From contig CAMBJF010000174.1 of assembly GCA_945867875.1 (NCBI GenBank), positions 1 to 5,254 on the forward strand: a DNA stretch of 5,254 nucleotides, in the 5' to 3' direction. The DNA comes from an uncultured Ruminococcus sp. GTDB lineage: Bacteria > Bacillota > Clostridia > Oscillospirales > Ruminococcaceae. Position 1 is the stretch's first letter. Each line of letters starts with the position of its first letter. Both the position numbers and the translations under genes were made by a program. Positions 1 to 5,209 of the stretch are shown here, in pieces. Below the pieces are notes generated by a model that had not been told where the DNA came from, ran no database searches, and saw nothing but the letters and a program-made list of their open reading frames with translations.

Positions 1-107
1 ACAGGCTGATCAGGATTAGAGGGCTGATCAGGGTTTGTGGGCTGATCGGGATTAGAAGGCTGATCAGGAGTTACAGGCTGATCAGGGTTAGAAGGCTGAT
101 CAGGATT
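1..107 (-). repeat. 18-bp tandem repeat encoding a Pro-Asp-Gln hexapeptide stalk
   Basis: Six consecutive 18-bp units run to the window edge. In the adhesin frame they read [N/T]PDQP[S/V/T], residues 449-483 onward: NPDQPS, NPDQPV, TPDQPS, NPDQPT, NPDQPS, NPDQPV. A GATC in each unit, at 8, 26, 44, 62, 80 and 98, shows the exact 18-bp phase. Proline-rich repeats of this type usually form extended stalks that lift a binding domain off the wall. The array may continue past the window, and its copy number could vary or be misassembled. Confidence 0.93.
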
Positions 108-1451
108 TACAGGTGAAACAGGGGTGCCGGGCTTGATAATGTCCTTAATTGTGTCATTTTCCTCATAAGGGCTTGAACCAAACTCGATGCTTCCGGAAAA
201 GCTTTTAGCAATGACCTGACCCTCAAAGTGGTTCTGAGAATAATTATCCGCAGATGTAAGGTTGGAGTTGGGAGCGAGAAGGCTTCCTACGCCGGCACCT
301 ATCTGAACATTTTCAGCATCGGTAACATTTATAAGCACCTTGGAGTTGCCGTACTTGTTGCCGCTGGTGAGCTGACCGCTCTGAGCATAGCTTGTGCCCC
401 AGTCAGCGCAGAGATTGAGGTTGCCGCTGCCTGTGATGTTGATAATAACGGAAGAATCGTCGGGAACATCATAGTTTATAGCAAGAGCAGATGTGCCGCC
501 CTTGAGCGCCATAAATTCATCAACGGACAGAGTGAAGATATTGACATCACTGTTGCCACCCTTGAAAGTAAGGGTGCCGGAATTGTTTCTGATATAGTTG
601 TTTTCATCGATGCTGTTCACACCAACGCTGCCTTCAAGCCTTGACATCTGCTGGGAAGTGTTTCTCAGGTCTCTGAAAGCTTCCGCAAAGTCGATCTGAC
701 ATTCTTCGCCTACAGCAGTCTTGGTATCACCCGCATTGCCGTACATATTCTGACCGACTTCAATGCTGGCTGCCTTGGTGTTGTTGAAGTACATATTTCC
801 GCCTACCGCAACAACAGCCTGACCGTCGCCCATATCAATGTTTCCGCCGCTGCCGTACTGGCTGTAATCGCCTTCGATAAATACGGTGTAGCCCTTTGCA
901 GCGTTCAGCAGTGCATTGGGATCAGCGGGCTTGCCGTCTGCGAGAGAGTAGAGGGCAATATCATTTGCAGCAGCTTCACTTTCAGCATCTTCGGAAACAG
1001 CTTCATCGACCTGCTCCTCATAGCTTTCATCGGCATCTTCGGAAACATTTTCATCGGTCTGTTCCTCGAAGATTTCGCCGGCATCTTCGGAAACAGCATC
1101 ATCAGCCTGCTCCTCATAGCTTTCGTCGGTTTCTTCATAAGCAGAATCCTCAGACTGCTCTTCATTTTCATCATAAGCCTCGTCATCAGTCTGCTCTTCG
1201 TCATATGTAGTAGCAATATCGTCAGCATTGTCCCCGTTAGCCTGCTCATCACTGCCGCCGTCCTCACGGACTTCACTGCTTTCATCGCCCTGATTTGTGT
1301 CAGAGATGGAAGTGCCTGCCATACCGCCTGTCAGGTCAATGGTTTCAGCGGAAACACCGCCGCCCTGGCTGTTGGCTGCAAAAACGGTCAGCGCAAAAGC
1401 AAATGCGCTGAGGGACTGGAAAACCTTGCGTTTTTTATCGTTTGTATTCAT
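1..1451 (-). CDS. Secreted choice-of-anchor A family adhesin-like protein, 3' end beyond window
   Basis: Reading from ATG at 1451, the frame stays open for 483 codons to the window edge, so the C-terminus is missing. Domains seen: signal peptide, residues 1-35 (basic KKRK, hydrophobic stretch about 10-27, likely cleavage after VSA at 35); acidic Asp/Glu/Ser/Gln-rich region, about 48-160, with 16-residue repeats; a beta-rich globular domain, about 165-430; then a Pro-Asp-Gln stalk from 449. The globular part has choice-of-anchor A hallmarks: FIEGDYSQ near 191, VAVGGNMYF near 214, VLINVTDAENVQI near 372, GSLLAPNS near 389 and GQVIAKSFSGSIEF near 411. This family is made of exported, surface-anchored, putatively adhesive proteins; its ligand here is unknown. 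A wall or membrane anchor should follow the stalk but is not visible. AAGGAG at 1461-1466 lies 9 nt before the start. The gene has its own promoter and is separated by 210 bp from pilT. Family call is from remembered motifs; export and repeats are seen directly. Confidence 0.88.
   Translation of the reverse strand, partial: MNTNDKKRKVFQSLSAFAFALTVFAANSQGGGVSAETIDLTGGMAGTSISDTNQGDESSEVREDGGSDEQANGDNADDIATTYDEEQTDDEAYDENEEQSEDSAYEETDESYEEQADDAVSEDAGEIFEEQTDENVSEDADESYEEQVDEAVSEDAESEAAANDIALYSLADGKPADPNALLNAAKGYTVFIEGDYSQYGSGGNIDMGDGQAVVAVGGNMYFNNTKAASIEVGQNMYGNAGDTKTAVGEECQIDFAEAFRDLRNTSQQMSRLEGSVGVNSIDENNYIRNNSGTLTFKGGNSDVNIFTLSVDEFMALKGGTSALAINYDVPDDSSVIINITGSGNLNLCADWGTSYAQSGQLTSGNKYGNSKVLINVTDAENVQIGAGVGSLLAPNSNLTSADNYSQNHFEGQVIAKSFSGSIEFGSSPYEENDTIKDIIKPGTPVSPVNPDQPSNPDQPVTPDQPSNPDQPTNPDQPSNPDQP
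981..1124 (-). repeat. Three 48-bp tandem repeats encoding an acidic 16-residue unit
   Basis: Units lie at 1077-1124, 1029-1076 and 981-1028 in coding order. They encode ESYEEQADDAVSEDAG, EIFEEQTDENVSEDAD and ESYEEQVDEAVSEDAE (residues 110-157). All share the plus-strand core GGCATCTTCGGAAACA or a close variant. Upstream, a degenerate fourth unit (residues 95-109, 15 aa) and a shorter fifth keep the EEQ landmark: the Gln residues fall at 87, 99, 115, 131 and 147. The region is highly acidic and probably disordered, between the signal peptide and the folded domain. The decay towards the N-terminal side suggests growth by duplication at the C-terminal side. Confidence 0.9.
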
Positions 1452-1494
1452 AAGATCGATCTCCTTTTCGGGGTGTGGAAATAAATCAAATTGA

Positions 1495-1508
1495 CATAGT
1501 ATCCTATG
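1495..1508 (-). promoter_or_regulatory. Short inverted repeat at the predicted 5' end of the adhesin mRNA
   Basis: CATAG (1495-1499) and CTATG (1504-1508) pair perfectly across 4 nt. The predicted transcription start is about 1508, so the mRNA would open with a small 5-bp hairpin. Alternatively, together with the half-site at 1521-1525, this is a third copy of a CTATG/CATAG-type operator half-site. The stem is short and could be chance. Confidence 0.3.
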
Positions 1509-1525
1509 CTATTTATTATAGCATA
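1505..1525. promoter_or_regulatory. Perfect 8-bp inverted repeat over the adhesin -10 box (candidate operator)
   Basis: TATGCTAT (1505-1512) and ATAGCATA (1518-1525) are exact reverse complements separated by 5 nt. The dyad spans the whole -10 box of the minus-strand promoter and reaches to about the expected transcription start. Its position suits a repressor that blocks RNA polymerase. The repeat and its placement are seen directly; the regulator is unknown and the operator role is inferred. Part of the symmetry comes from the AT-rich -10 itself, but the GC-containing arm ends are not explained by that. Confidence 0.5.
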
Positions 1526-1543
1526 AATGTATGAAATTGTCCA
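1515..1543 (-). promoter_or_regulatory. Sigma-A-type extended -10 promoter of the adhesin gene
   Basis: On the minus strand: -35 TGGACA (1538-1543, five of six matches to TTGACA), a 17-bp spacer, and a perfect -10 TATAAT (1515-1520). TG-N stands directly before the -10 (TGC, 1521-1523), making it an extended -10. Transcription should start near 1508, giving a leader of about 57 nt that includes AAGGAG at 1461-1466. This gives the adhesin an independent, potentially strong promoter rather than read-through from pilT. Confidence 0.8.
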
Positions 1544-1633
1544 GTATTTTCGTGTATTTTTACCTTGCCGGACCAACTTTGTAGAGCTTAACAAAAGCAA
1601 ACGTTTTCGATATGGCAATTGTTACAATTTGTA

Positions 1634-1660
1634 ATAAAAACCTATAAAAATTATAGTTTT
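1634..1660 (-). terminator. Weak AT-rich intrinsic terminator after pilT
   Basis: On the minus strand, immediately after the pilT stop at 1662, CTATAA and TTATAG pair across a 3-nt loop (plus positions 1642-1656). GTTTTTAT follows. Flanking A and T tracts could lengthen the stem past one unpaired G. The position is right for ending the pilus operon, but the stem has only two G-C-type pairs, so termination may be partial. Confidence 0.5.
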
Positions 1661-1661
1661 A

Positions 1662-2735
1662 TCAGATGTCACCATTCCGATGAAGTTCGATCTTTTTCTT
1701 CATCATTTCCGTGTTTGAAGCGTAAAGCACCGCCGTGTCCTCGGAGATGATACCCTCCGACAAAAGCCTGAAAATCGCAGTATCCATAGTCTGCATACCC
1801 TTTGAGGTCTGCATAACAGTCTCAATCTGATGTGTCTTGTGCTCACGTATCATGGTGCGTATGGCACTGTTGACGGTCATCACCTCAAAAACGGGGTGGA
1901 GAGTGCCGTCAATGTCGGGGAGGAGCTGCTGTGAAACCACGGCTCTGAGCACCATCGAGAGCTGCATTCTTATCTGATGCTGCTGATTTGTGGGGAACGA
2001 GTCGATTATACGGTCAATGGTGTTCACAGCGCCAAGGGTGTGGAGTGTGGACAGCACCAGCTGACCTGTTTCAGCGGCAGTCATAGCAATGCTCATAGTC
2101 TCGTTGTCACGCATCTCACCCAGCAGAATGACGTTTGGAGACTGCCTTAAAGCGGCTCTCAGAGCGTCTGCATAGCTGTCGGTGTCAATGCCTATCTCAC
2201 GCTGGCTGATGATGCTCTGCTTGTGCTTGTGGAGAAACTCGATAGGGTCCTCAATGGTCACGATATGGCCTCTGCGGCGGGAATTTATCCTGTCTATCAT
2301 GCAGGTGAGGGTGGTGGATTTACCGCTTCCCGCAGCGCCTGTGATAAGGATAATGCCGTTGTTTGCATCTGCAAGGGACATAATTTCCTCGGGGATATTC
2401 AGCGCACTGCTGTCGGGAAGCTCAAAAAGCACGTTTCTGAGCACCGCCGCAAGGGTGCTTCGCTGCCTGTAAACATTGACCCTGAATCGTCCCACTCCTG
2501 CAAATGAGAACGAAAAATCCATTTCTCTGCTCACTTCGTCGGTATTTTTGCTTATGTCCGCAAGCCTGAATATCTCGCTTATCATTTTTTCAGCGTCTGC
2601 GGGCATAACTATCTCGTTGTCCACAGCCATAACGTTTCCGAACACCTTGAAGCTCACCGCCGTGCCCGAAACGATGAAAATGTCCGATGCACTGAGACTG
2701 ACAGCCTCTTTCAGTATATCACTTATCGAAGTCAT
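1662..2735 (-). CDS. pilT: Type IV pilus retraction ATPase, PilT family
   Basis: A cytoplasmic hexameric ATPase of the secretion ATPase superfamily that powers pilus depolymerisation (twitching, surface pulling). 357 aa, near the usual PilT length of about 345. Order of motifs: N-terminal PAS-like domain to about 110 (SASDIF near 15 matches the usual ASDLH); Walker A GAAGSGKST at 133-141; Asp box VTIEDPIE at 159-166; Walker B NVILLGEMRD at 201-210 with Glu207 in the catalytic position; His box GQLVLSTLHT at 224-233 with His232; and AIRTMIRE at 291-298. That last motif corresponds to the AIRNLIRE signature of retraction ATPases and, with KTHQIETVMQTSKGMQTMD after it, favours PilT over PilB/GspE. 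The ATG at 2735 has GGAAGGGG 7 nt upstream and starts 15 bp after the preceding stop. It is the last gene of the pilus module, followed by a hairpin. Confidence 0.95.
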   Translation of the reverse strand: MTSISDILKEAVSLSASDIFIVSGTAVSFKVFGNVMAVDNEIVMPADAEKMISEIFRLADISKNTDEVSREMDFSFSFAGVGRFRVNVYRQRSTLAAVLRNVLFELPDSSALNIPEEIMSLADANNGIILITGAAGSGKSTTLTCMIDRINSRRRGHIVTIEDPIEFLHKHKQSIISQREIGIDTDSYADALRAALRQSPNVILLGEMRDNETMSIAMTAAETGQLVLSTLHTLGAVNTIDRIIDSFPTNQQHQIRMQLSMVLRAVVSQQLLPDIDGTLHPVFEVMTVNSAIRTMIREHKTHQIETVMQTSKGMQTMDTAIFRLLSEGIISEDTAVLYASNTEMMKKKIELHRNGDI

Positions 2736-2750
2736 AAAAATTCCCCTTCC

Positions 2751-3236
2751 TTAAAAACCCTGCCATACGTTCAGCCGCTCTTCCTCATCATCGGAAATAT
2801 CATCGGCATAGACCACGGCTTTTCGGGTCATCTCATAGCTTCCACGCCTGTCGGCGGGGCGGCTGTCAACTTTCAGTTCAAGATATATGTAAGCCCTGTC
2901 ATCAATGGGAGTTTTGCAGGCAACAATGTAATATCCGTTTTCATTCTCGAGAGTGATAAAATCAAGCTCACTCACAAGAGCCTCGAAATTCATATCAAAA
3001 AGCCCCGAATCCGCAGCGGCGGCAATGCAGCCGTCTATCTGACTGAGCCGTACTTCCGTTAAATTTTCCGCATCACGGTATTTTGTGAGCCATTCCTCAC
3101 TTTTTTCCGTAAGCCTGTTTCCTCTGCCCGTGGCGGAAAGTGCCGCCGTGCCTATGACCGCAAGGGCGATTATGATGAAAACGGAAAGTATGGTGAGAAA
3201 GCCCGGAACACGGACAGTCTTTATCCTATCGTTCAT
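2751..3236 (-). CDS. Small single-span protein, pseudopilin-like (GspK/PilX-type possible)
   Basis: 161 aa, no confident family. A short basic leader (MNDRIKTVRVPG) is followed by one hydrophobic helix, about 13-34, then a soluble region of about 125 aa with a helical stretch (40-85) and a beta-rich part (90-145). PG|FLTILSVFIII resembles the prepilin peptidase site and helix of type IV pilins (G|FTLIE), but the conserved Glu at mature position 5 is Leu. Loss of that Glu is known in GspK-type tip pseudopilins, so a minor, tip-located pilin is a reasonable inference. The ATG shares ATGA (3233-3236) with the preceding stop, implying translational coupling, with GAGGG 6 nt upstream. The stop overlaps the pilT ribosome binding site. 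Alternative: an uncleaved membrane-anchored assembly factor. Confidence 0.75.
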   Translation of the reverse strand: MNDRIKTVRVPGFLTILSVFIIIALAVIGTAALSATGRGNRLTEKSEEWLTKYRDAENLTEVRLSQIDGCIAAAADSGLFDMNFEALVSELDFITLENENGYYIVACKTPIDDRAYIYLELKVDSRPADRRGSYEMTRKAVVYADDISDDEEERLNVWQGF

Positions 3237-3748
3237 TCCGAACCCTCACTTTCATCGGCAAAGCTCACGGAATATGGGGAGTAGTAAACTGCTGACTGCT
3301 CCACTCTGCCGCCCTCCCACACAAGGCTGATGTCCGAGGTGATGAGCTGACTGTAGATAAGCCCGTTGCCCTTGCATTCCTCAATGCTTTCGGTGATATA
3401 TACTGCCGCCGTGCCGTTGTCGGGGGAATATGCGAAAAGCCCGTCACAGGGTATCACAAAGGACATACTGTCCTCATTTGCCTTTGCGGCATCATTGCCG
3501 AAAAGCTCCTCCGCCGCAAGCTCGGTGCTGCCCGAAGCGGAAAACAGCTCGCACCACGATTCCGCACACGCCACCGCAGCGGCATATGTTCGTTCATTGT
3601 CCGCTCTCTGCGCCGCCACAGCAAGTGTCCGAAGCACAGCGCAGCAGCAAAGCGCAAACACGGGAAGTATTATCGCAGTTTCAATAAAAAACGGGTTTAT
3701 CCGTATAGCACCGTTGGTATTTGGCTTGCCGAAAACCGAACGTCTCAA
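3233..3748 (-). CDS. Small single-span protein of the pilus module, TadE-like or minor pilin-like, TTG start
   Basis: 171 aa, not matched to a named family with confidence. One membrane helix, about 21-46, follows a basic N-terminus. FFIETAIILPVF (20-31), with Glu23 near the start of the helix and an LPV motif, resembles TadE/TadF-type pseudopilins more than classical type IV pilins; no G|FxxxE cleavage site is present. Three cysteines in a row (34-36) lie inside the helix, with more at 61, 66, 101 and 125. The rest is predicted extracellular with beta-strand character. No ATG or GTG suits the start: the next Met is residue 95. TTG at 3746-3748 has a strong AAGGGGTGA 7 nt upstream and shares TTGA with the preceding gene's stop. 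It ends in an ATGA overlap with the next gene. Co-translation supports a shared complex. Confidence 0.75.
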   Translation of the reverse strand: MRRSVFGKPNTNGAIRINPFFIETAIILPVFALCCCAVLRTLAVAAQRADNERTYAAAVACAESWCELFSASGSTELAAEELFGNDAAKANEDSMSFVIPCDGLFAYSPDNGTAAVYITESIEECKGNGLIYSQLITSDISLVWEGGRVEQSAVYYSPYSVSFADESEGSE

Positions 3749-4242
3749 GGGTATATCACCCCTTCGGAAATGTAAAATTCAGGCTCTGACGAGGGCTGTG
3801 CGAAAACGGTCATTTCCTGCCCCGAGGCAGAGCAGGCGGTTATCTTCACAGTGCCCGCCCCTGAGCTGTATATATATACGCTGTCGGCGGAAAATATGCT
3901 CTCGCCCAGCGATTCGCCGCTGCCGTCCCTCACAACGGCCTCCCAAAGGCTGCCGCTGCGAAGAGTGATAACATCGTCATACCCATCATTGCGGGATATG
4001 ACGATTTTGTCAAGAAGCCCGTTTTCGGCGGTGTAAATGCTGATATCCCCCTCGGCACTTCTCAGGTGATTTGCGGCAAAGCGAGCCGCCCCGAGACACT
4101 CCGAGGAGTTTTCATAAGCCGCCCTTATCCTCTTGAAGCAGCTCACCGCCGTCCACATAAGAGCAAAGGAGGTCACGGCAAATACGGTCATAAGAATAAG
4201 GCTGTCAAGGCGTATCCTGATAGCTTTAGGCTTATTGTCCAT
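3745..4242 (-). CDS. Small single-span protein, DUF4860-like, first gene of pilus module
   Basis: 165 aa. A basic N-terminus (KAIRIR) and Asp13 lead into one membrane helix, about 14-36, then a soluble beta-rich domain. The layout resembles the DUF4860 family of Firmicutes proteins (about 160 aa): an Asp just before the helix, an ARFAANHLRSAEGDISIY segment (53-70) where the family has a conserved Ala/Arg/Asp stretch, and a following LRSGSLWEAV strand pair (94-103). That family is of unknown function; I associate it with pilus-type gene clusters from memory only. The domain name is tentative and the membrane topology is clear. The ATG at 4242 has an excellent GAGGAGGT (4251-4258) 8 nt upstream. 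The gene begins 33 bp after pheA with no visible terminator, and its TGA overlaps the next TTG start. A minor pilin-like role is inferred from context. Confidence 0.78.
   Translation of the reverse strand: MDNKPKAIRIRLDSLILMTVFAVTSFALMWTAVSCFKRIRAAYENSSECLGAARFAANHLRSAEGDISIYTAENGLLDKIVISRNDGYDDVITLRSGSLWEAVVRDGSGESLGESIFSADSVYIYSSGAGTVKITACSASGQEMTVFAQPSSEPEFYISEGVIYP
3756..3764 (-). promoter_or_regulatory. Ribosome binding site that sets the TTG start at 3748
   Basis: AAGGGGTGA on the minus strand differs from the ideal AAGGAGGTGA by one missing base and sits 7 nt before TTG. It lies inside the end of the upstream gene, whose TGA stop overlaps the TTG. The combination of good site, correct spacing and 4-bp overlap is the reason to accept the non-ATG start. 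Confidence 0.75.
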
Positions 4243-4275
4243 ATTTTCGCACCTCCTCAGAGAGTATTATTTAAA

Positions 4276-5209
4276 TCAGTACGTTTCCGTAAAATTTCCA
4301 AGGAACTTGAAATAACCCATACCCATTTTCAGATCATCAAGGAAGGCAGCGACCTTGCGGTTGGTGTATGAGCCGTCGAAATCAAGGAAGATGACCGCTT
4401 CAAAATCCTTGCCAGCAACGGTCTTGTTCACGATTTTTTTCAGGTTGAGACCATATACCGCAAACTTGGTAAGTATTCTGTAAAGTCCTCCGGGGGTATG
4501 GGGAACTGAGAATGAAACGGAGATGGTGTTTGCGTTTTCGGGAGCGGCAAAGTGCTTTGAGAAGCAGATGAAGCGGGTGTAATTGGGATATGCGTCCGCA
4601 GCGTGCTCCTCAACTATTTTCAGCCCGTTCATCTCGGCGCAGGACTTGGAGCATATGCAGCCGATAGTGTTGTCGGAGCTGTTTTTCACCATTTCAGCCG
4701 CAAGAGCGGTGTTGGCGTAATCCATAGGTTCAAGACCGTTTTTGCTAAGATATACGGAGCACTGCGCAAGAGCCTCACGTTTTGAAAATACCTTTCTCAC
4801 ATCGGCAGGGTCAGTCTCTGGCTTCACCGCAAAGCAGTGGGTTATCTCCACACGGACAATGCTGTTTATGTAAAAATCGTGGCTCGCCATAAGGTCATAT
4901 GTCTCCGCAATGGAGCCTACGGTGGAGTTTTCAAGGGGGAGAATGCCGAAATCCGCTCTTCCTCTTTCAACAAGGTCAACAACGTCCTTGAAGCCCGAAA
5001 CGAAGCGGATAGGCTTGTCCTTGCCGAAAAGCTTCACGCAGGCAGCCTCGGCATATGCCCCCGAAGTTCCCTGGCAGGCAATGACCTGCGCCTTTTCGGG
5101 ACAGAAAAGCTCGGGCTTTTCGTAAATTTTTCCCCAGGTGTTCACCTCAGCCTGAACGCACTTGCTTATGTCCATAATTTCCGTGAACATAACTGCCGCA
5201 GGGTCAGCC
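4276..5209 (-). CDS. pheA: Bifunctional chorismate mutase/prephenate dehydratase, 5'-truncated
   Basis: Phenylalanine biosynthesis in the cytoplasm: chorismate to prephenate, then to phenylpyruvate. About 310 genuine residues remain. The first about 25 (MFTEIMDISKCVQ) look like the last helix of an AroQ-type chorismate mutase, so most of that domain is missing. The dehydratase domain follows: ACQGTSGAYAEAAC, GILPLENSTVGSI, CSKSCAEMNGL and the catalytic TRF motif in YPNYTRFICFS, about 45-220. A C-terminal ACT domain runs about 233-310 (PHTPGGLYRILTKF, then GLNLKKI). The wording matches clostridial P-proteins. The ACT effector motif ESRP is replaced by VNKT, which may weaken phenylalanine feedback. 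The frame continues into the adapter and finds an artefactual ATG at 5226 (MCIRDR); the real start is off the contig. Residue numbers count from that false Met. The downstream pilus module starts 33 bp after the stop. Confidence 0.94.

Noticed and set aside
8..101. Six GATC sites at exact 18-bp spacing as an origin-like or Dam-regulated (phase variation) cluster
   Set aside because: The periodicity follows from repeated Asp-Gln codons (GAT CAG) in the PDQP repeat; no DnaA boxes or promoter accompany it.
1..107. CRISPR-like array
   Set aside because: Units are contiguous 18-bp coding repeats without unique spacers and stay in frame with the adhesin.
228..644. 138-aa plus-strand open frame
   Set aside because: It lies wholly antisense to the choice-of-anchor A domain coding frame, has no convincing ribosome binding site or recognisable domain, and is best explained as a shadow.
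896..1285. Repetitive Arg/His/Pro-rich plus-strand frame (896-1210) and Met/Lys/Arg-rich minus-strand frame (905-1285)
   Set aside because: Both are other-frame readings of the acidic 48-bp repeats in the adhesin gene. Their repeat patterns come from the underlying DNA repeat, and their compositions are implausible for real proteins.
2182..2754. Plus-strand frames opposite pilT
   Set aside because: They overlap each other in different frames and lie antisense to the conserved Walker A and N-terminal coding region of pilT; no independent support.
3366..3968. 200-aa plus-strand open frame across two pilus genes
   Set aside because: Antisense to two well-supported overlapping genes with good starts; low-complexity Ser/Pro/Arg composition and no recognisable motif.
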